A stretch of DNA of 64,000 nucleotides from Circinella umbellata (lineage: Eukaryota > Mucoromycota > Mucoromycetes > Mucorales > Lichtheimiaceae). How positions within the stretch are numbered: position 1 is the stretch's first letter; every line of letters begins with the position of its first letter. The DNA is taken from positions 124,001 through 188,000 of the forward strand of contig JAIWNF010000037.1 in assembly GCA_025093555.1 (NCBI GenBank), read 5' to 3'. Below, one piece after another: positions 12,858-24,528 of the stretch. A program made the position numbers and the translations under genes. The notes beneath the pieces were generated by a model. It saw only the letters and a program-made list of their open reading frames with translations, was not told where the DNA came from and did no database searches.

Positions 12858-13111
12858 ACAATAATATATTAAATGACGAAGAACATATCCATGAAGAAGC
12901 GGAGCAAGAAGAAGAGCAGGAAAAAGACGTACCTGTAAAATTGGTAGAAAAGAAGACCCATTACCAAAAAATTGTCGACGGACTTCCTCTTGATGATAGG
13001 GATGATTTCGATACTATTTACTTGGCGCGCAAAAGAATTAAGCAAATAGAGACGATGGAAAGAGCTGAGATGGTGTTTAAGCAAGTACGGATCACTGATT
13101 TTACCAATTAA
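12858..13111 (+). pseudogene. Charged protein fragment lacking a start
   Basis: An open frame of about 80 codons ending with TAA at 13109-13111 and lacking an ATG. It is strongly acidic at first (a run of Glu and Gln), then basic and helical-looking (DTIYLARKRIKQIETMERAE). The amino-acid make-up looks like true protein rather than random AT-rich translation. A stop codon and no acceptor AG lie just upstream, so I cannot attach another exon. It is probably the last exon of a decayed gene. Function unknown. Confidence 0.35.
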
Positions 13112-14457
13112 TATTTGATCACTACGTACCACCAAAGTACTAAATGTTTTTTATATAAATAACAATACCTATTATATATATATATATACATATATCTGCA
13201 TCTTGGAAAAATATTGGACGCAACATTTTTATTATTATTGACAAGTAGGTAAATATACATATTCTTATCATACATTTATAAACCGAAATTTGGATGAAGC
13301 AATATATTATATTGACTTTGAGAGCTTATTATCTGTTGGATTGATGGTCTTTACCAGTATAGCCGTCCAAAACGTGATGAGAAGTAAGGCAGCATTCAAT
13401 GTTGGTGTATATGGGGCGAATGAATTTCTATCCTCATCTATTATTATCGTTGGAAAGATTCTAGTACACCACACTAAAAATAACATCATCTTTACAAACA
13501 TCATTCTTTATATTGCGAACTCTACGTTGCTGTGTATATATATATATAAATGATAACCTCTTTTTGTTTTTTATTTTTATTTTTTTTTCTCAAGTAAAAG
13601 TGTATGGTAATAAAAAACTATACACAAAAGATGGGTGAAGATGAAGTAGGAGCAGAAGGAGTAAATAAAAAAAGGATTTGAGAAGAAGGGGCAATGAGAG
13701 ATAAAACACAAGGAGGAGGAAGAGAGTTGTGATAATAAAAGAAGAGCTATAAAATACATTTATATAATACGTATATAAATAAATACGCTGAGAAAAAAGA
13801 AAAAAAAGAAGTCTGTTGTGTGGATAAATGCTCGGAGGGGAAAGGTATGAAATAGAGGAATGGATGGAAAGGAGAAAAAAGATGGCGTGGCGACTGTATT
13901 TGTTCAACAAAAAAGGGTGATAGTTCTTTTAAGTACGTCGAGCTGGCTCTGCCAGTGGTTTTATTGGATGTGCTGATTGCTGTGGGTGACGAGTGTTGTC
14001 GTGTTTGCATGGAGTTCCATAACCACCATCAAAAAAAATAAAACTCTCAGCGTTATTAAAAACCATAATACCAACATCAATGCTGTTAGTAGTCATCATT
14101 TTTATTCCTTGTTCCCAACGCAACAAAAACTATTATACAGTAGATCGTCATGACAATGAGGGTAATCAGCACTTAATATTATATGTTTTTTGCACTGCAC
14201 AAATTAACGCCTTTTTGACTATTTTTATGCTTTCCTTTACTTAGCGTGGACGTGTGCCTAATGAAAATATTAAATGTTGAAAATTTTCACTTTGATCAAA
14301 TATAAAATTGCAATCAAGTCCCAAGATTTAAAATTGTATACCCTTAATTTTTATATCCTTAAACGCCAAAACAATATAAATAATATAATTTTATCTTTTA
14401 CTTTTTTTTATTAACATTCTAATATGAAAAAAAAGAAGGTTGGAGGGAAAAAGAAAT
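13112..14457. other. Intergenic region downstream of RPS0
   Basis: Two short frames overlap antisense at 13290-13553, and another lies on the minus strand at 13929-14126. None shows a recognisable domain or joins to a second exon. The 14140-14457 stretch is the likely 3' untranslated and termination zone of the minus-strand RPS0 gene. Nothing else is supported. Confidence 0.4.
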
Positions 14458-15613
14458 TTATGCGTCCCAAGAGGAGTTGGCAGCAGGAGCGGGGACAGCA
14501 CCATCGTCAGCCCAGTCAGTAGGAGCAGCAGACCAGTCAGCGGTGGCAGCAGCGGCGATACCAGCAACACCTTCGTTGGCAGTACCTTCAACGGCCCAGT
14601 CACCAGTAGCTTCACCAGCGGCAGCATCAAAGTCACCTTCCAAAGCAGCAGCGGCAGCGGCAGCTTCTTGTTCCTTTTCAGCCTCTTCGGGATCACGGTA
14701 GAAGAACATATCAACCATGACGTCCCAAGCGGTTTCGTAGTCCAAAGTACCACGGAGACGGAGGACGGCACGAGCCAACAAGTAGTAGATCAAACCGAGA
14801 GCGTGCTTACCCTTGTTGTTGGTAGGGATAGCAACGTCAACGAATTGCAAAGAGGCGTCAGTATCGGCGAGCGAGATGACGGGAATGTTGACGTAGGAAG
14901 CTTCCTTGATAGCTTGGAAGTCGGAACGGGGATCAGTGGTGATGATCAAACGGGGTTCACGGAAAGAACGGGTGATGTAATTGGTGAAGGTACCGGGAGT
15001 GAAACGACCGACAATGGCTTCAGCACCAATGTACTTGGCGAACTTCAAGGCAGCGCGGTGACCGTAGGGACGGCTGGAAACGACGCAAATGTCTTGAGGG
15101 TTTTCAATGGTAGCAATGATACGGGCAGCCAAGATGAGCTTCTCCCAGGTCTTACCGAGGTTAAGGATGTGAATACCTAAATTTCAAAATTCAAGTCAAT
15201 TTCCAAAATTCATTTTTTGCCCCCCAATGAGTCCTTCCTCCTATATGTGTGTCTGTGTTTTCTTTGCTCCACGAAACAAAAAAAACGAATTCTCGACTTT
15301 TTTGTTTCTACATGTAAAATGTATATAAAAAATAATAATAACATACCATCAGCACGACGCTTGTAGACATAAGGGGTCATGCGGGTGGTGGCGTTCTTGG
15401 TACCGAGATGGCATTGAGCGCTCAACAAAAGTTGGATATCCTCCTCAGTGGGGCTAAGAACTAATAATTATAATAATGGACGTATATGATAAGTATTTCT
15501 GTTTTTGTCGTTATAGGATAATAAAATTTATTGTTGTTGTTGTTGTGTTTTGGTTTATGTTGCTGTTGTCAGGTTACGAAAAATAAAAACTTACTGGTAG
15601 GAAGCTTGGACAT
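14458..15613 (-). CDS. RPS0: 40S ribosomal protein S0 (SA, uS2)
   Basis: This is the uS2-family protein of the small ribosomal subunit, needed for 40S assembly in the cytoplasm. Three exons join in frame on the minus strand: 15595-15613, 15347-15460 and 14458-15176, giving 283 residues, the usual size for fungal S0. The short first exon begins MSKLPT. The second exon holds the conserved [13 protein letters not shown] block and the third holds [19 protein letters not shown], the [13 protein letters not shown] segment and [15 protein letters not shown]. The C-terminal tail is the eukaryote-type acidic, Ala- and Trp-rich tail ending NSSWDA. Codon choice is C- and G-richer than in neighbouring genes, as expected for very high expression. 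The start is the only ATG that gives a normal N terminus. Confidence 0.97.
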
Positions 15614-18176
15614 CTTTATATCAAATAGCCTATAATTATTATTTTATATATAGTGTGTCAGTTTTGCATGGAATTTTTTTTTTTGATAAAATCCATCCAT
15701 CCATATATCCAATCCATCCGATATCCATCCATTCATATATTAATCTCATCCATTCGTTATGTTGCGATATTTATTTCAATTATTCATTCATCCATCCGTT
15801 TCATCCCTCCCTTTTCTTCATCCCATCTACTATGTGTATATCTGATATATACTTACTACGCTAGTGCACAGAAAAAAAGGAAGGATCACAATAGGGTCGG
15901 CAAGTGGTCTTCTTTTTGGCTCCTCCCTCCCCCACCCAGACGGAAGATATTCAAATACCGATTCGTTATTTTTTTTTGCGTCCGTTCCACCTTTCTCTTC
16001 TTTATCTTTTCATACATGAACATCTACTTTTAAAACCTTTTTCTAGTTTCATAATTTTTAGCGGATCAAAAAAATAAAGTGTGTTAATTTTTGTTCATAA
16101 ATTTATTGATATGCTTTTTTGTGTTACAAATATTTGCATAATTTTGAGGATGTGTTCCCAACATGTACATACATAAACGAGTACAATAGGATGGGAAAAG
16201 TCATTTATTTGGGTTGCAGATCTTCTCTAATGCATTCTTATTGCTATAAAGTGGTTTATACACTCATTATTATGTTACGTATAGTATGTCTTTTATTTAC
16301 TTTAACAATTCTAGTAGATAGTTGCTCTAAAATAAGTAATCCAAATCCTGGTTGATTTCTGACCCCTTTCCACATCAAATGTTCATTCATTCATGCATAC
16401 AGTTTACATATTCTTCATTTATTTATTCTTTATCACACGTCCTATTTATTATTTTTTAAGATTTATCCAAAGGTTAGTAACAAAACAACAACTTTTTGCT
16501 ATTGTATAAACATGCTATATACTAGTAAGAATATATCTCAAAGTAACTACATGATTGAAAAAGGGAGGGGGGTTAAGAATTCCTGATAAATCCTACCTCT
16601 CTCCCCATTCATAATTGGAAAAAATAATTGTTATTTCATAAGAACTCTTCAGTAGATTTCTTTCTCGTATCATATTTATAATTTTTGTATACATGTCAAG
16701 TTTACACATCAGTGATATTAACATAATGATTAAATAGTAAGTGATACGTAAGCTCGAGAACTATTTGTTTCTTTGTTGCTATAATTGTCTAACTGACACA
16801 TACAAAATATTACGTATTTAAAAAAAAATGTTGGCTTTTTGTTTGCTTTCATATAATTTTAATACTAAAAGTGTGTGAACCTTTTTTTTAATATTTTTTG
16901 TCACTCTGGCCTTTTGGCTCACTATTAGTTTTTTTCGACCAAGCAAAAATATCGTAAGTTTTTACATTTTGGATTAAGAGTTATTGCATTTCCCTAACAG
17001 GTACATCAGAATTTTGTTGTACATAATACTCCTACATATGTATAATTATTAAAAATTCTAAAGGATATACTTGAGTAGTGTTAGAAATAATAATAAGCTC
17101 TACAGTGATATGGTATGTATCAACCTTCACATGTTAATGATTTACCCCCCGATCAGTCATTACATAGAGAAAGCTCTAGTGAAAACATTGGAAAATTGAT
17201 ATCTATGCTGATACATAATGGTGATGAAAAAATTATAGACACGTAAAAATAAAAAGAATGTTATCTATATTGATTAATGTAGCGTATAACCAACTGATTT
17301 GATAATTAGAATGATGTGGGATACAATTCACATTTTATATACAAAATATTGTCAGTTATCAAATAATTTTATGATGAGGAATTTTTTTTCTCTCATTATG
17401 TAGTAGAGATCAAATATAAATAGCATGGTATCATACATATCGATAAAATAGTTAGATAGTATTCTCGATCACTTTGATTTATTGAAAAGTCCATACGTAT
17501 CGCGTTTTGTTAAAAGAGAATTTATAACAATGGCAAGAGTAAGCTATTAAGAACATTTTCTTTTTTTTACAAACAAACTAGTTAGTACTTTAATAGATTC
17601 ATGTTTTTGTATATTGCTTTATAAAACTTGATCCAGAATAAAAAGTTGATAAATTGATTTATTGTTATTGTTTGATATACACTTATTAATAAGTGATAAA
17701 TAAATGATGAGTGATATAAAATTCAAAATTCAAGGGTCCCTTTTAATTAATAACAAATGTGTATCTATTCCAATTTCGGTTGTAAAAAAAAAAAAAAAAA
17801 CAGCGACAGCTCGAGCTAATAGAACAAAACGCACAGCAAAAAATAATAATGAATAAGCCTGTTGCTTTGTTTATATTTATCTCCAAATTCCCCTCCATTG
17901 CAACAAAAAATGAATATTAATTCAATGGTTCCCAAATAAAGGGTAAAAGGAATGCATAAATTGAAAAAGACAACATACCAATTTGAAATAACTTTTTATA
18001 AAGGAACGAAATAATTCCTTTGTTAATTGTTATAAAAACGGAACATGCTCCGCTAGCCAAAAATAGTATATACATCAATTTTAAACAAACCCTAATTATT
18101 TCCCTCTTTTCTTTTTCTTTTTGAACATATTAATAAAACATACATATATAAAGTGGGGGACGGAAAAAAAAAAGTC
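15614..18176. promoter_or_regulatory. Divergent intergenic region RPS0 / PMT2
   Basis: The 2.56 kb between the two divergent starts must contain both promoters. The RPS0-proximal part (about 15690-15800) carries a cluster of degenerate atccatcc repeats and a pyrimidine-rich stretch to 15940. No consensus factor site could be assigned with confidence. The remaining 2 kb is AT-rich with no supported gene; a run of about 17 A lies at 17784-17801. Confidence 0.4.
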
Positions 18177-21100
18177 ATGGAAAATTTAAAACGAAGGCAC
18201 ATTACCCCAGATGTGCAATCTCATTCGAGTCCACCGGGTTATGTACAATATGAGTCAACTACTCCTATAGATCCTTATTATGGCGATGAAAAGAATAAGT
18301 TCTCAAAACCACCACCACCTCAACAAAGAATCGTTTATTCTTCAAATAAGGTACAAACGGACACACATAATATACACATACGAAAAAAAAAAGAAAGTGA
18401 TGAAAACATAAATAATATATATTTAATATTATTTATAAAATAGTACATTGCATTTTGTCAACAATATCATCAAGCATTGATCCCTGGTATTCTCACACTA
18501 TTAGCATTTTGGACGCGTTTTCGTCAAATTGGATTATCAAATATTGTTGTATGGGATGAGGTAAAAGAAAATATTTTAATATTATTATTTAACAAGAAAA
18601 AAGACCCCCCATAGAGTAACTTTAATGTTGTACCTTTATTATTATTATTATTATTGATTAGGCACATTTTGGAAAGGTAATCATAATGTTTCTTTTTTTT
18701 TTATGCACGCGTTATAATAAGAATACTATTAACCTTTTTTATATTTCTTTAGTTTGGTTCGCATTATCTTAAAAATGAATTTTATTTTGATGTTCATCCA
18801 CCCCTTGGTAAAATGTTAGTGGGTTTATCAGGTTGGCTTGCTGGTTATAATGGTTCTTTTGCTTTTGAATCAGGACATCAGTATCCAGAAGATGTCAATT
18901 ATACAGCTATGCGTGTTTTTAATGCATTTTGGGGTTCATTACTTGTTCCTCTTGCCTATCTTACAGCAAGACAATTTAAAATGTCACAACGTGCAAGTAT
19001 CTTGGCAGCAACCATGGTATTACTTGGTAAGTTAAGAAAAGGAGAAGAAGGATGGCAATTTGGATTTCACATATATATACACACACTTACATATATTTAT
19101 ATTTAGATACTGCATATCTTTGTATTAGTCGATTTATTCTTCTTGATTCTATGTTAATGTTTTTTACATGTTTATCATTATATTGTATGTCTGTATTTAA
19201 TAATTGTAAAAATGAGTAAGTCTTTTATTATTATTATTATGCTGAAGGATTCAAAATAAACGGATGGGAAATGGGGGGAGGAGAGTAAAGTTAAGTTATG
19301 GAATGTTTTATAACTGATTACCTTTTATTTTTTAGGGCATTTTCCGAAAAATGGTGGTTATGGTTAAGTTTAACAGGTTTCTCACTTGGATGTGTACTAA
19401 GGTAACCAATAAAAAAACAGAAAAAGGAAATGTAATTATTACAAAGATGATCTAAACCAAAAAAAACCCCCCATTTTTACATAGTGTGAAATGGGTTGGA
19501 CTTTTTGTAATTGCATTAGTTGGTTTAAATACAATTGAAGATTTATGGGAAATGCTTGGTGATGTTCAAATGCCAAAGAAAACTTATGCTGCTCATTGGA
19601 TGGCCCGTGCGTTATGTTTAATTGTTATTCCCGCTCTTGTCTATTTGTTTTCATTTGCTATGCATTTTCTTGTTTTGTATCGTAGTGGTCCTGGCGATGC
19701 ACAAATGAGTTCATTGTTTCAAGCCCGATTGTCAGGAAATTCTTTTGATCGGAATCCACTTGGTAAAATACACAACTATTCTTTTAAAGTTAAATATAAA
19801 TATAAGTCTGACTAATATAATTGGGGTCTTATTATGTATTATAGAATTAGCCTATGGTTCCAAATTAACTATTAAAAATTATGGTTATGGTGGTGGATTA
19901 TTACATTCGCATATTCAGACTTTCCCAGAAGGTTCTAAACAACAACAAGTCACTTGTTATCATTATAAAGATGATAATAATCATTGGGTTATTAAAGCAC
20001 CTCGTCTCCTAGGTGATCCACAAGAATATGAACCAGATGAGAATGGAAATGTACGATTTATTAAAGATGGTGATATTATTCGTCTCATGCATCCAAATAC
20101 AGGTCGTAATTTACACAGTCATCCTATCGCTGCACCTGTTACTTCAGGTCAATGGGAAGTTTCTGCTTATGGTAATGAAACAGTGGGTGATATTCAAGAT
20201 AATTGGAAAGTAGAAATTGTGGACGATTTGATATACAATGATAAAGAACGTGTTCGTTCACTTACAACACGTTTCCGTCTTCGACATACACAATTGGATT
20301 GTTTATTGTATGCAAATAATGTTGTATTACCACAATGGGGTTTTAAACAGATTGAAGTGATATGTGATAAACGAAATCGAGAAAATGATCCACATACTTG
20401 GTGGAATGTTGAAGAACATTATAATGATCATTGTAAGTTATATATACACGTTTTTCTCTCTCTCTTTTTTTTTGTAACATATGAATTTATTTGAATATGA
20501 TCCAATAGTGCCTGCTGCTCCAAAAAATGCATATAAATCCAAGTTTTTACATGATTTTTGGCATTTAAATGTTGCCATGTGGACTTCGAATAATGCTTTG
20601 GTTCCTGATCCAGATAAAGAAGATATTCTTTCATCAACACCTTCTGAATGGCCTCTTGCATCTGTTGGATTACGTATGTGTGGATGGAGTGACGATATTA
20701 TTAAATACTATTTACTTGGAAATCCTGCAGTTTGGTGGCCTGCTTTTGCTTCACTTTTGGTATTTTTAGGAACTACTGGATATTATCTCGCTCGTATGCA
20801 ACGTAAAATTCATGATCTTTCCAATGGTAAATATAACATATACGCACATAAGAAGATGAGTTATAGAATTTTAATCAGTTTTTTTTTTCTTTTGATGTTA
20901 GCACAATGGGATCATTTCTTTTATGTTGGTAAAACTTTATTTTTAGGATGGTTCCTTCATTATATTCCATTTTATATTATGGGTCGTGTCACCTATTTGC
21001 ACCATTATTTCCCAGCTCTGTACTTTAGTATTCTTATGGTACCCTTTTTATTGGATCATTTGACTACAAACATGTCTAATCGTACAAAATGGATTATTTT

Positions 21101-21233
21101 TGGTATTGCTTATGGCATGGTGACTCTTGTATTTATCTATTTTGCGCCGGTCGCGTATGGTATGTCAGGTCCTATCTCAAATTATAAAGGACGTAAATGG
21201 CTCAACAGTTGGAACTTGGTAGATAAATCATAA
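18177..21233 (+). CDS. PMT2: Protein O-mannosyltransferase, PMT2 family
   Basis: This is an ER membrane enzyme that transfers mannose from dolichyl-phosphate mannose to Ser/Thr of secretory proteins. PMT2 members usually pair with PMT1 members. Ten exons join in frame: 18177-18350, 18444-18560, 18662-18676, 18753-19026, 19107-19215, 19336-19401, 19485-19762, 19845-20432, 20509-20826 and 20902-21233, giving 756 residues, close to the family norm. The catalytic Asp-Glu lies at about residues 96-97 (VVWDE, then HFGKFGSHYL) and the conserved FDVHPPLGKMLVGLSG loop at about 115-130. The MIR domain starts near residue 345, and C-terminal membrane segments include HYIPFYIMGRVTYLHHYFPA. The third exon is only 15 nt. 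The start is ATG 18177; an upstream in-frame GTG is not needed. Intron 9 (75 nt) is in frame and could be retained, but splicing gives the better family match. Confidence 0.95.
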
Positions 21234-21942
21234 TAATTTACACACTCAATTCATTCTCTCTCTCTCTTTCACCCATACACAAATACATTCATGCTTTTTG
21301 TTATATACATTTCTCACATTGTCATATTCCTTCTTCATTTATTATTATTATCCTTTTTTATTTCCTCCCCCCTCTCTTTTTTTAAATAATAATATATATA
21401 CATATAATTATATAGAAATTACGTATACATCAAAAGAGAAAAAAAAACAAGTTTATGATAAATGTTACGTATATTGGGTTATTTGGTTACAGGATGAAAA
21501 AGTTAAGTTTGGTTATGGAAAAAAAAAACAATCCAGAATTTTGAACAATATACTTTATGTTTCAAAGCAGTTTATCTTGAAATTTTATCACTTAACTGTA
21601 AGTCAACTTCTTGGAGGAGTCAATTTTTAATAAGACATGTAAAAACTGCCTTGGCCATGAATAGCGTAAATTTGGTCAATTTCAAACATTTAACTTTTCA
21701 ACGCTTTAACGGATTTTCATTTTATTACACAGAAGAAAAAGAAACAATCATTTAAAAGTTGTTAAAAAATGGAATGTTGAGGGAGAGGGAGAGGGAGGGG
21801 CGGGTATATGATATAAAATATAAGAAGGAGTCCCTTTGTTACATTTAAACAGAAATTATATTGATGACTTTCTTATTATGTTCGAAGTGTAAAATCACTT
21901 GTATAAAACATATCAGGTTCAGTTTCATCTATATATAAAAAA
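21234..21942. other. Convergent 3' region between PMT2 and HAUS6-like gene
   Basis: About 700 bp shared by two convergent 3' ends. It contains a pyrimidine-rich run after the PMT2 stop (tctctctctctttc), T-rich stretches and a purine-rich gagggagagggagaggga block near 21777. I see no gene; the 110-codon frame at 21298-21630 is low-complexity. Confidence 0.5.
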
Positions 21943-24528
21943 TTAAACAATGATGCATGAGTCAAGATATATATATATGACTTGTACTAAACCAAAATGA
22001 TTAAAATTTATAGATACAATACCAAGTAATCCTGATGTTCCATTTTTATCATGTTCTTCCATCGCTGTTCGATAAGCATCAAGTGAACTTGCTGCTGGAC
22101 TTGCAAATGTTGAATAGTGATGACTTGATCTATTTTCTAGACCAACGGAAGATCGCGAAGCACGACGTGAAAGAGTAGGAGAACGTCGACTTGGACTATG
22201 TAGATATATATAATCCAATTGATATTCTTCATAAAAATCAGGTACCGCTGTTTCTTCATTTTTTTCTTCTCCCACTGCTACTGATGTTTTACGTCCTTTA
22301 GTAGCAGTTAATTTCTGGTTTTGAGGACTGGATGGTTTACTACTTTCATCACGAGAAAAGGTAGATAATCTTTTTGCAAGAGATTTTGTTGGAGTAGCCA
22401 CAGTAGGAGTAGACCAGTTTTTCACTATTTTATATATAATGGATATTATAATTAAAGTAAGTTATATGATGATGATAACAAAGTAGTATCGTTTTGTGAG
22501 TTGTCACTTACGTGGGGAGGAGATGGATAATTTTCCAGTACTATTATTATCAATAGGTGATAATATTCTTGATCTCTCGGGTGTTTGTTGTGCATGAAAA
22601 TCGACTACCATTTGATTTACTATATTCTCACAATAATCAGGATAAGTAGTTGATAAAGGTGAAACTTTTTCTGAAATATAAGAAAAGGGTGAACCGATCG
22701 TATGATTACGTGGTGTAGCTGATCGTCGTTGTCGATTAAATACTGGAGAAGTTCGACCATGTCTAGTAGGTGAATTAACATCTGAACTAGTAATAGAATA
22801 TCGACTAGGTCTAGGTATCCTTGACGCTGATGATGATGATGCTACTGTTGTTATTGTTGCTCCAGTTTCTGGTGCTACTGATTTGATAGGCATAGTAGGT
22901 ATTTGATGTTGCTCATGTTTTACTTTTGATAACAATGGTGATGATGGTAGTGATGGCAGGGATGATGATGGTGATGGTGATGGTGATAATATCTTTTGTC
23001 TTTTTGAAGTAGTGTCCTTATTTTGTTGTTGATGATCATTTGTTGCTTCCGGTTCATATGGACGTTTCTTGCTATTATTACGTGATTTGATGACTAATTG
23101 ATCAACATATTCTTGAATACGTTTTTTACGTTCACTGATCGATTGAATAGCTAATTCATAAATTTATCAAAACATGTAACGTTAGAAATAATTTTCAAAA
23201 CTTGTGTCAATTTGCAAATAATAAAACCTAGTGAAAAAAAAAGTCTACTTTACGTAACGCTAGAGAAGGGAAATCATTTATGACTGGATCCTTTTCAACA
23301 GGAAATGGAGTTTTTAAAGGATTAAAAACGTTTTGAATTGACTCTGTTGATCGACTCATTCTTTAATAGGAAAAGAAGAAATACTTTTTTAATTAACAAA
23401 TTTGTTTCTCAAATAAAAATGGTGTATCAATGAAAAAACTTACTGTCGTAATTGTTCTTCTTTTTTTGTTGCTACTTGACGTAATTTCTTATTTTCTTGA
23501 TTTAATTTATCCAAACGGTCCGTTAATGTTTTTAAAATAGAGTGCATTCCATTCCATTGATGAGTATTAGGTTTATGTCTTGGTTCTTTAATAGGTGAAT
23601 GAATCGTTGCTATTTTTATTTAAAAAAAATTAATCTTGCATTTCATTTTTCATCTTTACAATTTACTTACAAAAACCATTGTTATTAGTGACAGATACAA
23701 GTTTTCTTGCCATTTTTGCCCAATGTTCCTTGCTAGTACGTAGAGTATGCTCATCTTGAGTTATAGATGATGACATGCGACTGACCTCATTCTATATATG
23801 TACACAACATAATATTTAGTCAGAGCAAAGATTCAGTTTTTCATTTACTTGAATATTTACCTCCAATTTTTCAATAAGTTTTTCTTTAGATAACATATTT
23901 ACTGATGAAGTACCCAAAATACGTAAAAGTGGATATTCATTATCTAATATAAAAGTGAAACTATTTAAAACTTATATTTATACATAATAAAAAAGAAAAA
24001 AGAAAAAAAAATGATAAGATTATTTTTTTTACCATCACAGTGTTGTTTTCCTTTTATCACTCCAGGTTGTCGTCGTCGATCCACTACTTTTTGTAAAACA
24101 AAGGTTGAAAAAGCAAACATGACTGTATTCATTTTTTCACCACGACAATCTTCAAAATAACTTTTACGTAAAGTGATTCGTCCAGGAAGACATTGTTGAA
24201 TACGTAATTCGTCAAGCCAACGATAAGCAATAGAACGATATTCACGCGATTGTCGACGGTAATCAGCTGTTTCTGTTAATGGCCAACATTTAGCAAATGC
24301 CATTGTTGTACGTTGTGAATCGAGTTTATGAAATAAAAAATGACTTGTTGCTTCAAAGGCTTTATTATTATTCGCATGAGAAAACATGTGTTCATCAAAG
24401 ACGATCCTACTAAAAACTCCCGTGTGAGTGAATTTTTCAGGTACGAAGCCTAAAAGTTGAAGATTAATAAGGAAGAGTAGTGCAGTATTATTGTTGTTGT
24501 CATTTGTTGTTGCTATTGATTTCTTCAT
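21943..24528 (-). CDS. HAUS6-like augmin complex subunit
   Basis: The N terminus matches the HAUS6/FAM29A N-terminal family. Augmin recruits gamma-tubulin to existing microtubules to nucleate branches in the spindle. Seven exons join in frame: 24033-24528, 23861-23943, 23671-23791, 23444-23609, 23254-23360, 22512-23150 and 21943-22424, giving 697 residues. Diagnostic features within residues 20-165 are LQLLGF, an MF followed by NKAFEATSHFLFHKLD, KCWPLT, a Trp-containing helix (SIAYRWLDEL) and RGEKMNTVMFAFSTFVLQ. Residues of about 265-300 form a coiled coil (LTDRLDKLNQENKKLRQ). The rest is Ser/Pro/Arg-rich and probably disordered, with many SP/TP sites that could be mitotic kinase targets (inference). 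The C-terminal exon end is the least certain part. Confidence 0.82.

Noticed and set aside
14440..15180. 246-codon plus-strand frame
   Set aside because: It is the shadow of RPS0 on the opposite strand; high GC codon use of that gene keeps the other strand open.
18153..18176. Earlier GTG start for PMT2
   Set aside because: ATG at 18177 is in the same frame, and fungal nuclear genes rarely start with GTG.
20827..20901. Read-through instead of intron 9 of PMT2
   Set aside because: The 75 nt segment is in frame, but it has GT-AG ends, and the spliced product matches the PMT family loop before the FFYVGKTLFLGW segment.
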